From positions 1-18,152 of the forward strand of contig CAKXIK010000050.1 in assembly GCA_934875675.1 (NCBI GenBank): a stretch of 18,152 nt of DNA, read 5' to 3'. This DNA comes from an uncultured bacterium. GTDB lineage: Bacteria > Bacillota > Clostridia > Oscillospirales > Acutalibacteraceae. Below are positions 1 through 6,823 of this stretch, piece after piece (positions within the stretch are counted from its first letter, which is position 1; each line of letters begins with the position of its first letter). The notes under the pieces are model-generated. The model was not told where the DNA came from and did not search any database. It worked only from the letters and a program-made list of their open reading frames with translations. The position numbers were made by a program, and so were the translations under genes.

Positions 1-106
1 GTCTAAGGCTTTGAAATGCGATTGTTACCATATCTTTTTTTTCGGGTAGATGGGTCATATCTATTTACAACGCAGAAATTTTTCGCTGTTTTTACAATGG
101 ACATGC

Positions 107-136
107 TTGACAAGGCACGTCCGGATATGATACAAT
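107..136 (+). promoter_or_regulatory. Housekeeping promoter of rplU-prp-rpmA
   Basis: A perfect -35 box TTGACA (107-112) is followed after 18 bases by TACAAT (131-136). A TG one base upstream of the -10 (128-129) makes it an extended -10. Transcription would start near 143, leaving an untranslated leader of about 80 bases before rplU. Confidence 0.8.
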
Positions 137-140
137 CATT

Positions 141-213
141 AAGCCGCTTATTCCGGGCTTTTTTAAGTGAGCTTGTCTCCGCCTTAGAGTAGCGAGTCTG
201 AATTGAAGGTAGG
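141..213 (+). ncRNA. Probable ribosomal protein L21 leader
   Basis: The stretch between the inferred transcription start and the rplU Shine-Dalgarno site (GAAGGTAGG, 205-213) is the position where Firmicutes carry the L21 leader RNA, a structured element thought to mediate autoregulation. What can be seen directly is a short hairpin, AAGCC (141-145) with GGCTT (156-160), followed at once by a T run, which resembles a weak attenuator. The rest of the fold was not resolved by eye, so the family assignment rests mainly on position. Confidence 0.45.
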
Positions 214-221
214 TTTTACAA

Positions 222-530
222 ATGTACGCAGTCATTGAAACTGGCGGCAAGCAGTACAAGGTTGAGACGGGCAACGTTCTCTTCATTGAAAAACTGGATG
301 CTGCAGCAGATGAGACGGTCAGCTTTAAAGTGATCGCACTCGGCGGCGAGGATGGCCTCAAAGTTGGCACTCCATATGTTGACGGAGCTTCCGTTTCCGC
401 AAAGGTTCTGAAGAACGGCAAAAGCAAGAAAATTACCGTCTTCACCTACAAATCCAAGAAAAACGAAAAGCGCAAGATGGGTCATCGCCAGCCCTATACC
501 AAGGTGCAGATCGAAACCATCAACGCTTAA
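222..530 (+). CDS. rplU: 50S ribosomal protein L21
   Basis: A 102-residue L21 of normal length. It binds 23S rRNA in the large subunit. The N-terminus (MYAVIETGGKQYKV) and the C-terminal basic block around KRKMGHRQPYTKVQI are family hallmarks. ATG is preceded by GAAGGTAGG at a suitable distance. It is the first gene of a short operon driven by the promoter at 107-136. The gene for the next protein begins 3 bases after its stop with no clear ribosome binding site, which implies translational coupling. Confidence 0.98.
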   Translation: MYAVIETGGKQYKVETGNVLFIEKLDAAADETVSFKVIALGGEDGLKVGTPYVDGASVSAKVLKNGKSKKITVFTYKSKKNEKRKMGHRQPYTKVQIETINA

Positions 531-533
531 TCC

Positions 534-854
534 ATGATACGCGCCGAATTTTTTGCCCGGAATCAAAGCTTTTGTGGCTTTTCGGTTTCCGGTCATGCAG
601 GTGCAGCTCCCGCGGGGAGTGATATTGTTTGTGCGGCGGTTTCGTCGGCGGTTTATTTAACAGCCAATGCAATCACTGAGGTGCTGAAGGTTAAGGCAAA
701 GGTGCAGGTGCAGCAGGACGGTTTTCTTTCTCTTTCTGTTCCAGAAGAAGATCAGGAATCGTGTCACTTGTTTTTTCAGGCACTTTGGCTTCATCTCAGT
801 CAGCTTTCGCAGCAATATCCCAAAAGTCTCAAAGTAATCAAAACGGAAGAATAA
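534..854 (+). CDS. prp: Ribosomal-processing cysteine protease Prp
   Basis: A 106-residue protein of the Prp (YsxB) family. Prp removes the N-terminal extension of ribosomal protein L27 in Firmicutes. The catalytic His21 lies in SGHAGAAPAGSDIVC and the catalytic Cys33 ends that motif, matching the known His/Cys dyad of the Staphylococcus aureus enzyme. The gene sits between rplU and rpmA, the usual order, and its substrate is encoded immediately downstream with a visible cleavage motif. No strong Shine-Dalgarno site precedes ATG 534, so translation is probably coupled to rplU. The glycine-serine spacing around the Cys is intact, so the enzyme looks active. Confidence 0.95.
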   Translation: MIRAEFFARNQSFCGFSVSGHAGAAPAGSDIVCAAVSSAVYLTANAITEVLKVKAKVQVQQDGFLSLSVPEEDQESCHLFFQALWLHLSQLSQQYPKSLKVIKTEE

Positions 855-871
855 CAGTGGAGGTGTCATAC

Positions 872-1153
872 ATGCTTCAGATCAATATTCAGCTTTTTGC
901 TCATAAAAAAGGTGTTGGTTCCACAAAGAACGGCCGTGATTCCGAGTCCAAGCGTCTTGGTGTCAAGCGTGCTGACGGTCAGTTCGTTCTGGCCGGCAAC
1001 ATCCTGGTGAAACAGCGCGGAACTCACATTCATCCCGGCGAGAACGTTGGCCGTGGCTCTGACGACAGCCTGTTCGCTCTGGTTGACGGCAATGTCAAGT
1101 TTGAGCGTCTTGGCCGCGATCGCAAGAAGGTCAGCGTCTACGCTGCCGACTGA
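872..1153 (+). CDS. rpmA: 50S ribosomal protein L27 precursor
   Basis: A 93-residue L27 carrying the Firmicutes N-terminal extension MLQINIQLFA directly before HKKG. In Firmicutes Prp cuts after this Ala, so the mature protein should begin at residue 11 and its tail can then reach the peptidyl-transferase centre. The body (GSTKNGRDSESKRLGVK, PGENVGRG, VKFERLGRDRKKVSVY) is canonical. ATG 872 follows the site GTGGAGGTG. An earlier in-frame start inside prp was rejected because it lacks homology and a ribosome binding site. An intrinsic terminator follows 15 bases after the stop. Confidence 0.97.
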   Translation: MLQINIQLFAHKKGVGSTKNGRDSESKRLGVKRADGQFVLAGNILVKQRGTHIHPGENVGRGSDDSLFALVDGNVKFERLGRDRKKVSVYAAD

Positions 1154-1168
1154 TTTGAGTGAAAAACG

Positions 1169-1206
1169 AATCCCGGGGCAGAATAGTCCCGGGATTTTTT
1201 TCTTTG
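1169..1206 (+). terminator. Intrinsic terminator after rpmA
   Basis: A nine-pair stem, AATCCCGGG (1169-1177) with CCCGGGATT (1188-1196), closes a ten-base loop and runs into a T-rich tract. It ends the rplU-prp-rpmA transcript before obgE. Some read-through into obgE is possible, since no strong promoter was identified in the short gap. Confidence 0.88.
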
Positions 1207-1252
1207 TTTTCAACAATTGCACACAAGTGTGTGGAAAGGTGCAGGTATTTTT

Positions 1253-2524
1253 ATGTTCGTAGATTTTGCAAAAATCAGTATCCGGGCGGGCAACGGCGGA
1301 AATGGCGCAGTTTCCTTTCATCGGGAAAAGTTTGTTGCGGCTGGCGGACCAGATGGCGGAGATGGCGGTCGAGGCGGAAACGTTGTGCTGCAGGCAGACG
1401 ATAACCTTTCCACACTGGCCGATTTTCGCTATAAACGCAAATATGTAGCGCAGAACGGAGAAAACGGACGGCAGGGACGTTCCTCCGGCAAAAGTGCACC
1501 GGACCTGGTGATCTCGGTGCCGCGCGGAACGGTTGTTAAGGAAGCTGAAACAGGCCGCATCATGGCGGATGTCTCCGGAGATGAGCCGGTTGTGATTGCA
1601 AAAGGCGGACGCGGCGGATGGGGAAATATGCATTTTGCAACTCCAACCCGTCAGGTTCCCCGCTTTGCAAAACCGGGAACGCCAGGAGAAAGCTGGGACG
1701 TTCAGCTGGAGCTCAAGCTTTTGGCAGACGTGGGTCTCGTTGGGTTCCCCAATGTGGGAAAATCAACACTGATTTCTGTTGTCAGCGAAGCAAAACCCAA
1801 TATTGCCAACTATCATTTCACCACGATCACGCCGGTGCTTGGCGTGGTGCGTGTGGATGCAGGCAGTTCCTTTGTCATGGCAGATATTCCGGGGCTGATT
1901 GAGGGCGCAAGCACAGGCGCGGGTCTGGGACATCAGTTTTTGCGCCATGTGGACCGCTGCCGTTTGCTGGTGCATGTGGTGGATGTTTCAGGCAGTGAAG
2001 GCCGTGACCCCAAAGAGGATTTTGAAATCATCAACCGTGAACTGAAAAGCTTCGATCCGGAGCTGGCGGAGCGCCCGATGCTGGTGGCGGGAAACAAGTG
2101 TGATCTTGCAACCGAGGAACAGGTGGAAGAATTCGCTTCCTATGTGCGGGAACAAGGTTATGAGTTTTTCCCGATCATGGCGGCGATCCGTTACGAAGTG
2201 GATCCCCTGCTGAATCGTATTGCAGCGCTGCTTGCAACGCTGCCGCCGATTGCACGGTATGAGGCAGAGCCGGTTCCGGTGGTTGCGCCGGAATCCGTTG
2301 AAAAGCATCCGGTGCAGATTCGCAAGGAAGACGGCATCTTTTTTGTGGAAGGGGAATGGCTCCTCAATATCATGCGTACCATTAACTTTAACGATTATGA
2401 ATCCATCCAGTATTTTCAGCGCGTGCTGATTGCCGGCGGCGTGATCGATGCGCTGCGTGAGGTAGGATGCAGCGAGGGAGATACCGTTTCCCTCTATGAT
2501 CTGGAATTTGATTTTGTGGAATAA
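1253..2524 (+). CDS. obgE: Obg family GTPase
   Basis: A 423-residue Obg/CgtA GTPase that binds the 50S subunit and acts in ribosome assembly and stress control; in Bacillus it also affects sporulation. The glycine-rich Obg fold occupies about residues 1-157 (RAGNGGNG, GGPDGGDGGRGG). The G domain shows G1 GFPNVGKST at 164-172, G3 DIPG at 211-214 and G4 NKCD at 281-284. The OCT domain fills about 345-423. The start at ATG 1253 (MFVDFAKI) matches the family N-terminus and has GGAAAGG upstream; a longer in-frame start at 1217 adds 12 residues unlike the family. It is followed closely by mrnC. Confidence 0.97.
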   Translation: MFVDFAKISIRAGNGGNGAVSFHREKFVAAGGPDGGDGGRGGNVVLQADDNLSTLADFRYKRKYVAQNGENGRQGRSSGKSAPDLVISVPRGTVVKEAETGRIMADVSGDEPVVIAKGGRGGWGNMHFATPTRQVPRFAKPGTPGESWDVQLELKLLADVGLVGFPNVGKSTLISVVSEAKPNIANYHFTTITPVLGVVRVDAGSSFVMADIPGLIEGASTGAGLGHQFLRHVDRCRLLVHVVDVSGSEGRDPKEDFEIINRELKSFDPELAERPMLVAGNKCDLATEEQVEEFASYVREQGYEFFPIMAAIRYEVDPLLNRIAALLATLPPIARYEAEPVPVVAPESVEKHPVQIRKEDGIFFVEGEWLLNIMRTINFNDYESIQYFQRVLIAGGVIDALREVGCSEGDTVSLYDLEFDFVE

Positions 2525-2550
2525 GTCTGATACTTGAGGAGGTGGAGTGC

Positions 2551-2955
2551 TTGCCGGAACGATTACTGAATCTTTCAAGCGAGGATATCCGAACCTATAG
2601 CCCGCTGGCGCTGGCGTTTATCGGCGACGGTGTTTACGGATTGCTGGTGCGGGAAAAGCTGGTTTGCGCGGGGAATTGCCCGAACAAGCGGCTTCATGCG
2701 CTTTCCGTGGAGCAGGTGCGGTGCGAGGCCCAGGCAGCCGCAGCAGACAGAATTGAACCGATGCTGACAGAAGAAGAGCTTGACCAGCTGCGCCGCGGAC
2801 GGAATGCGCATCCCGGTCATGTCCCGAAAAATGCTAATCCTGCGGTATATCACCGGGCAACCGGACTGGAAACCCTGTTTGGTTATCTATATTTAAAAGG
2901 AGAAATTGAGCGGATTCGCACGCTGTTTGCTGCCATTTGTGATGCTCCGGAGTAA
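2551..2955 (+). CDS. mrnC: Mini-ribonuclease III
   Basis: A 134-residue RNase III-like protein without a double-stranded RNA-binding domain, the hallmark of Mini-RNase III, which matures 23S rRNA ends in Bacillus. The catalytic-core motif LALAFIGDGVYG places the metal-binding Asp at residue 26. The second conserved helix reads LFGYLYLKGEIERI. TTG 2551 was chosen because AGGAGGTG (2537-2544) lies 6 bases upstream; an in-frame GTG at 2542 falls inside that site. The gene lies 26 bases after obgE and is likely cotranscribed with it. Confidence 0.92.
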   Translation: MPERLLNLSSEDIRTYSPLALAFIGDGVYGLLVREKLVCAGNCPNKRLHALSVEQVRCEAQAAAADRIEPMLTEEELDQLRRGRNAHPGHVPKNANPAVYHRATGLETLFGYLYLKGEIERIRTLFAAICDAPE

Positions 2956-3037
2956 CCTTTGCTTGCTGTCTTTGTCATTTGAACCGAGCGGATAAATCAG
3001 CCGGCTTCGGGCATATCAAAAGGGGAGGATGGTCTGC

Positions 3038-3925
3038 ATGAAAAAATTTGAATGGAAACGGAAATCGATACTGGATTTTGTGCGTTTTTTGCTTCTTACC
3101 ATTGCCGGAGCTGCACTTTATGCAGTTTCGGTTAACTGCTTCACCGCGCCGAATCAGATTGCGCCGGGTGGTGCAACAGGTGTAGCAACTATTTTGCAGG
3201 ATGTTTTTGGAACGCCAATTGGTTTAATGATGCTGGCAGTGAATATTCCGCTGTTTCTATGGGGAATTATCAGCTCCGGTTTTCGTTTTTTTGGAAAAAC
3301 CATCATTGCCACGTTGATTTTTTCAGGTGTGATTGACCTTACCGCACCATTTTTGCCTGAATATCACGGTGATATGGTGTTGGTTGCGCTGTTTGGCGGA
3401 ATCATCTCGGGAGTTGGACTCGGGCTCACCTTTATGACAGGTGCTACCACCGGCGGAAGCGATCTTGCTGCCAAATTGATTGGGAGACATCTGCGACATG
3501 TTTCGCTCGGCAGACTGATTCTCATCATTGATTTTGTAATTGTGCTTGCGTCTATGGCAGTGTACCAAAACATTGAAAGCGGACTCTATGCGATGATTAC
3601 CATTTTTGTTTGTTCGCGTGTTGTGGATGCGGTGCTTTACGGCTTTGACAGCGGAAACGGCAAGCTGCTGTTTGTGATGAGCGAAAAAAGTGAGGAAATT
3701 ACAAAAGAGATTACTGCGCAAATGGATCGAGGCGTAACCATGCTCAAGTCCAAGGGCGGGTTTACCGGTCGTGAGGGTTATGCTTTGATGTGTGCTGTGC
3801 GCAGAAATGAAGTTTTTCGTCTGCGGGAGATTGTTCGCAAAATTGATCCAGATGCTTTTATTATCATCGGCAGTGCAGAGCAGATTGTTGGCGAGAGTTT
3901 TGCGCCGATTGATCCCGAAGAATAA
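3038..3925 (+). CDS. YitT family membrane protein with DUF2179 domain
   Basis: A 295-residue integral membrane protein of the YitT/DUF161 family. The first two thirds hold about five hydrophobic segments with the family signature NCFTAPNQIAPGGATGVATI near the first helix and TFMTGATTGGSDLAAKLI in the middle. The last ~75 residues, beginning near GKLLFVMSEKSEEI, form the soluble DUF2179 domain. The molecular function of the family is not established. ATG 3038 was chosen over ATG 3029 because AGGGGAGG (3021-3028) gives nine bases of spacing to it. The gene ends at a bidirectional terminator. Confidence 0.9.
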   Translation: MKKFEWKRKSILDFVRFLLLTIAGAALYAVSVNCFTAPNQIAPGGATGVATILQDVFGTPIGLMMLAVNIPLFLWGIISSGFRFFGKTIIATLIFSGVIDLTAPFLPEYHGDMVLVALFGGIISGVGLGLTFMTGATTGGSDLAAKLIGRHLRHVSLGRLILIIDFVIVLASMAVYQNIESGLYAMITIFVCSRVVDAVLYGFDSGNGKLLFVMSEKSEEITKEITAQMDRGVTMLKSKGGFTGREGYALMCAVRRNEVFRLREIVRKIDPDAFIIIGSAEQIVGESFAPIDPEE

Positions 3926-3951
3926 GAAGTGGCAGTTGGCGGATAAAGAAA

Positions 3952-3989
3952 AAAAGAGGCCGTCCTTTGTTGCAAGGGCGGTCTCTTTT
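3952..3989. terminator. Bidirectional terminator between YitT gene and small minus-strand gene
   Basis: A long stem (left arm 3952-3967, right arm 3974-3989) closes a six-base loop TGTTGC, with only G-U wobbles as imperfections. An A run on the left and a T run on the right give a U-tract on both strands. It stops transcription of the YitT gene on the plus strand and of the 42-codon gene at 4002-4130 on the minus strand. Confidence 0.88.
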
Positions 3990-4001
3990 GGTCGAATCAG
4001 A

Positions 4002-4130
4002 TTAGCGGTTGTCCTGCTTATTTTCGAACTGGTTGTTCTGTTTGTTCTGATTCTGGTTCTGCTTCTTGTTTTCGAACTGATTGTTCTGCTTATTCTGGTT
4101 CTGGTTTTTCTGATTGTTCTGATTGTTCAT
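4002..4130 (-). CDS. Asn/Gln-rich repeat small protein, candidate forespore (SASP-like) protein
   Basis: A 42-codon gene on the minus strand. The product is almost entirely Asn, Gln, Lys, with two copies of NQNQNKQNNQFENK (residues 9-22 and 25-38) and a DNR end. ATG 4130 is preceded by AAGGGGTGA at proper spacing. The two repeat copies differ at five bases, all silent third positions, which supports real coding. Upstream is a near-consensus sigma-G promoter (4153-4181), so expression in the forespore is inferred. Small, Gln/Asn-rich, repeat-bearing proteins made under sigma-G recall the gamma-type small acid-soluble spore proteins, but the sequence lacks their known repeat motif, and alpha/beta-type SASP motifs are absent. 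Function otherwise unknown. Confidence 0.75.
   Translation of the reverse strand: MNNQNNQKNQNQNKQNNQFENKKQNQNQNKQNNQFENKQDNR
4017..4106 (-). repeat. Two 42-base repeats, 48-base period, inside the small gene
   Basis: Copies at 4065-4106 and 4017-4058 (minus strand) encode the same 14 residues. Five mismatches separate them, every one at a third codon position and synonymous. The period corresponds to 16 residues. Confidence 0.9.
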
Positions 4131-4152
4131 TTGGATTCACCCCTTTCGCCGA

Positions 4153-4181
4153 TAGTATGGACTGACAGCGAAAGATTATGC
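4153..4181 (-). promoter_or_regulatory. Sigma-G-like (forespore) promoter
   Basis: On the minus strand GCATA (4181-4177) is followed after exactly 17 bases by CATACTA (4159-4153). This fits the Bacillus sigma-G consensus (GHATR, 17-18 bases, CATnHTA). Transcription would begin near 4146, leaving a leader of about 16 bases that contains the Shine-Dalgarno site of the 42-codon gene. No sigma-A promoter was noticed for this gene. Confidence 0.65.
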
Positions 4182-4226
4182 AAAATCAACGAAGCTTTTT
4201 CTGCTTTTGGTGATGAGAAAATGCAG

Positions 4227-4254
4227 TTGAAAAAATTGTGTTTATGAATACAGA
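4227..4254 (+). promoter_or_regulatory. Weak candidate promoter for the rRNA methyltransferase gene
   Basis: TTGAAA (4227-4232) and TACAGA (4249-4254) are separated by 16 bases. The -10 match is poor, but the upstream terminator implies that the gene at 4312 needs its own promoter and this is the best candidate seen. Confidence 0.3.
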
Positions 4255-4311
4255 GAATTCCAACGGATGAAGCTTTTGGCGGATGGACAAAAGAAAGGGA
4301 GGTGCAATGCA

Positions 4312-5688
4312 GTGGAAAAAAATCAAATTTTGCTGCCGGAAAAATTCTTAAACAGGATGCGCATTTTGCTCAAAAGTGAGTATGATGCTTATGAAGAAAC
4401 GTTGGTCAGGAATGCACCAAAACGCGGTGTGCGTGTGAATCCGTTGAAATGTGCGCCGAATTTATTGCTTTCGATGCTGGAAGAAGCGTTTGGGCAATCC
4501 CTGCAGCAATCGCCTTTTTCGCCGCTTTCCTATTATTTGCCGGATTGTGCCGAAAATATCGGGCATCTGGCACTTCATCATGCCGGAGCGTTTTATGTAC
4601 AGGAGCCGTCTGCTTCTTCCGCGGTAACGGTGCTTTCGCCGCAGCCGGGTGAGCGGATTCTTGATCTTTGCGCTGCACCGGGTGGAAAATCCACACAAAT
4701 TGCAGCACTGCTGGGCGGCAAAGGACTGTTGTGGAGCAATGAAATTGTTTCCAGCCGTGCACAGATTTTGCTTTCTAACTTTGAACGCATGGGTGTGCGT
4801 AACGGGGTCGTTTCCTCTTGTCATCCCGAAACGCTTTGCAGTACATTAGCAGGATTTTTTGATCGTGTTCTGGTGGACGCACCCTGTTCGGGTGAAGGAA
4901 TGTTTCGCCGGGACGGCCGCGCGGCAGAGGAATGGAGCGAAGAGCACGTTGCGTCCTGTGCAGTGCGGCAACTGGCAATTTTGCAAAGTGCGAAGCAAGC
5001 GGTGCGGGAAGGCGGCATTTTGGTCTATTCCACCTGCACCTTTTCTCCCGAAGAAAATGAGGGTGTGGTGACCGAGTTTTTGCGCCAAGATACCGGCTTT
5101 GTGCTGGAAGATTGCGGGGTTTCCTTTGGACGCCCGGGGTTTGCTGCGCTTGGTGATGCTTCATTTGACCTTGCGCTGACCCGTCGCATTTTTCCTATGG
5201 ATGGGGGCGAGGGACATTTTGTTGCCAGAATGCGAAGAATTGCGCCTAATGAGGAATTTCCCGCAATGGCGCAGCAACCCAAGCAGGAAAAAGAGGTTTA
5301 TGCGCTTTTTGAAGAGTTGTTTTCCTGCCCAATTTACGGAATACCACAGACGATCGGCGAGAAAACGGTTTTGCTCCCAAATGGACTGCCGGTACTCAAG
5401 GGGCTTGGCGTGCTGCGCGCAGGTGTGTTTTGCTGTGAGGCAAAAAAGAATCGGCTGGAACCGGCACATGCTCTTTTTGCGGCGGCAGGCGCAGGGGAAC
5501 CACGCCGAATTTGCAGCTTGCAGCATGATTCTGTCGAGGCAGAAGCCTTTTTGCGCGGGGAAGAGATTGCCTGTGAGGAAAGTGGCTTTACCGGTGTTTC
5601 AGTTGGCGGTGCAATGTTGGGATTTGGCAAGGCTTCCGGCGGGATGCTCAAAAACCGTTATCCCAAAGGATTGCGAAATCTAAAATAA
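4312..5688 (+). CDS. RsmF-type rRNA (cytosine-C5) methyltransferase
   Basis: A 458-residue class I SAM-dependent RNA m5C methyltransferase of the RsmB/NOP/Sun family. The Rossmann core shows SAM motif I DLCAAPGGKST (118-128), motif IV VDAPCSGEGM with Cys192, and motif VI STCTFSPEENEGV with Cys242, the expected nucleophile; the two-cysteine arrangement is the mark of this family. The C-terminal ~160 residues fit the RsmF-type PUA-like RNA-binding extension. Target is probably 16S rRNA, by analogy only. GTG 4312 was chosen because AAAGGGAGGTG (4295-4304) lies 7 bases upstream; ATG 4307 is out of frame. No terminator was seen before the promoter of the next unit. Confidence 0.92.
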   Translation: MEKNQILLPEKFLNRMRILLKSEYDAYEETLVRNAPKRGVRVNPLKCAPNLLLSMLEEAFGQSLQQSPFSPLSYYLPDCAENIGHLALHHAGAFYVQEPSASSAVTVLSPQPGERILDLCAAPGGKSTQIAALLGGKGLLWSNEIVSSRAQILLSNFERMGVRNGVVSSCHPETLCSTLAGFFDRVLVDAPCSGEGMFRRDGRAAEEWSEEHVASCAVRQLAILQSAKQAVREGGILVYSTCTFSPEENEGVVTEFLRQDTGFVLEDCGVSFGRPGFAALGDASFDLALTRRIFPMDGGEGHFVARMRRIAPNEEFPAMAQQPKQEKEVYALFEELFSCPIYGIPQTIGEKTVLLPNGLPVLKGLGVLRAGVFCCEAKKNRLEPAHALFAAAGAGEPRRICSLQHDSVEAEAFLRGEEIACEESGFTGVSVGGAMLGFGKASGGMLKNRYPKGLRNLK

Positions 5689-5691
5689 GCG

Positions 5692-5720
5692 TTGACAATC
5701 CATCTGTACCGTGCTACAAT
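5692..5720 (+). promoter_or_regulatory. Promoter of the FMN riboswitch-ribU unit
   Basis: TTGACA (5692-5697) and TACAAT (5715-5720) are spaced by 17 bases, with a TG one base upstream of the -10. Transcription would start near 5727, just before the aptamer. Confidence 0.85.
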
Positions 5721-5742
5721 TTTATCAAATTTAAAATAGCTG

Positions 5743-5851
5743 TCTTCGGGGCGGGGTGCAATTCCCCACCGGTGGTGAAAGCCCACGAGCAGGGTTACCT
5801 GCTGATCTGGTGTAATTCCAGAGCCGACGGTACAGTCCGGATGAAAGAAGA
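5743..5851 (+). ncRNA. FMN riboswitch (RFN element)
   Basis: Conserved RFN blocks are all present in order: TCTTCGGGGCGGGGTG, AATTCCCCACCGGTGGT, AAAGCCCACGAGC, AATTCCAGAGCCGACGGT and AGTCCGGATGAAAGAAG. P1 forms between TCTTC (5743-5747) and GAAGA (5847-5851). The aptamer binds flavin mononucleotide and here sits between a strong promoter and an intrinsic terminator ahead of the riboflavin transporter gene, so FMN should switch transcription off. Confidence 0.97.
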
Positions 5852-5891
5852 AGCGTTTCCTGCCCGTTTTTGGGTATCAAGAAACACATGC

Positions 5892-5920
5892 GCCCCGTGG
5901 ATTTTTCCGCGGGGCTTTTT
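5892..5920 (+). terminator. Riboswitch-controlled intrinsic terminator
   Basis: GCCCCGTGGA (5892-5901) pairs with TCCGCGGGGC (5906-5915) around a TTTT loop, then five T. It lies between the FMN aptamer and ribU and is the expression platform. The left-arm core GCCCCG is an exact complement of CGGGGC in the aptamer (5747-5752), a possible antiterminator pairing. Confidence 0.9.
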
Positions 5921-5965
5921 CTGTCCTGGCAAAACGCAGACAGCCTGCAAAAGGAGTAATGTTTG

Positions 5966-6640
5966 ATGCAAAAAAACAAAACCATGGATGTCCGGCGAAT
6001 GACAGTCACCGCAATGCTTTGTGCGCTGGCGTATGCAAGCGTAGCGGTGAGTACACTTGTTTTTCCGATCAAAATTTCGGGCTTTCTCAGTCTGGAACCA
6101 AAGGATTGCATCCTGGCAATCGGCGCGTTTATCTACGGCCCTGTCACGGGATTAATCATGTCCCTGATTGTGAGCTTCATTGAATTTCTGACAATCAGCA
6201 GTACAGGATGGATCGGCTTGGTTATGAATGTATTGGCTTCGGCACTGTTTATTTGCCCGGCAGCCTGGATTTATAAACGCCGCAGAACCGTAAAAGGTGC
6301 ATTGGCGGGATTACTGGTGGGTGCGCTGGTTATGACTGCCGGAATGATTCTGTGGAATTACATTATTACGCCTTTGTACATGAATGTGCCGCGCGAGGTT
6401 GTGATTGGTATGCTGGTTCCTGTCATTCTTCCGTTCAATCTGCTCAAGGCAGGATTGAATACAGCGCTGACCATGCTGCTATATCAGTCGGTTGTCACGG
6501 TGTTACGCAAGGCACATATGCTGCCGATGCAGGAGATGACCGCAAAGCGCCGCAAACTGAGCATCGGAGTTGCCGTTGCTGCGTTTATCTGTGTTGTAAC
6601 TCTTTTTCTGGTTGCCCTGATCTGGAGCGGTATTTTATAA
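5966..6640 (+). CDS. ribU: Riboflavin ECF transporter substrate-binding subunit RibU
   Basis: A 224-residue membrane protein, the S component that captures riboflavin for an energy-coupling factor (ECF) transporter; the shared EcfA/A'/T module must be encoded elsewhere. Several hydrophobic helices begin with MTVTAMLCALAYASVAV and PIKISGFLSLEPKDCILAIG, typical of RibU, and an extra hydrophobic segment forms the C-terminus. The FMN riboswitch directly upstream confirms the flavin link. ATG 5966 follows AAGGAG (5951-5956). The gene is a single-gene unit; the terminator at 6754-6806 may end it, though 115 bases downstream. Confidence 0.95.
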   Translation: MQKNKTMDVRRMTVTAMLCALAYASVAVSTLVFPIKISGFLSLEPKDCILAIGAFIYGPVTGLIMSLIVSFIEFLTISSTGWIGLVMNVLASALFICPAAWIYKRRRTVKGALAGLLVGALVMTAGMILWNYIITPLYMNVPREVVIGMLVPVILPFNLLKAGLNTALTMLLYQSVVTVLRKAHMLPMQEMTAKRRKLSIGVAVAAFICVVTLFLVALIWSGIL

Positions 6641-6753
6641 CATTCCTATTTATAAAAATTTTCAATTAAAAATATTAAAACCGACGAAAAACTTGGATTT
6701 CTGTTGTTTTTTCGAAAATTTCATCTATTGTTTCCATAGAAGTCAGTGTTAAT

Positions 6754-6806
6754 CAAAAAACGGACTGCACCAGAATAATCGATTCTGGAAACAGTCCGTT
6801 ACTTTT
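6754..6806. terminator. Terminator between ribU and the ABC transporter operon
   Basis: AACGGACTG (6759-6767) pairs with CAGTCCGTT (6792-6800), and an inner stem CCAGAAT/ATTCTGG (6770-6776, 6782-6788) extends it. An A run on the left gives a U-tract for the minus-strand ABC operon, and ACTTTTT on the right serves the plus strand. It lies 18 bases beyond the ATPase stop. The AT-rich stretch 6641-6753 holds nothing else that I can see. Confidence 0.85.
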
Positions 6807-6823
6807 TGTATTATGATCGAAAA

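Noticed and set aside
1..58. A possible minus-strand gene start reading MTHLPEKKD to the window edge
   Set aside because: No Shine-Dalgarno site precedes the ATG at 58, and only 19 codons are visible; not enough to call a gene.
866..1633. A 255-codon minus-strand frame across rpmA and the start of obgE
   Set aside because: It spans a terminator and the coding regions of two certain genes; no motif.
4002..4130. Short GTT/CTG-rich direct repeats considered as a CRISPR-like or satellite array
   Set aside because: Only two copies with a 48-base period, no spacers, and mismatches confined to third codon positions on the minus strand; a coding repeat explains it.
3792..4247. A plus-strand frame of 151 codons with a run of Leu/Val/Phe resembling a membrane protein
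   Set aside because: The hydrophobic part is the antisense of the Asn/Gln-rich repeat gene (CAG/AAC codons read as CTG/GTT). It begins inside the YitT gene, has no ribosome binding site and crosses the terminator.
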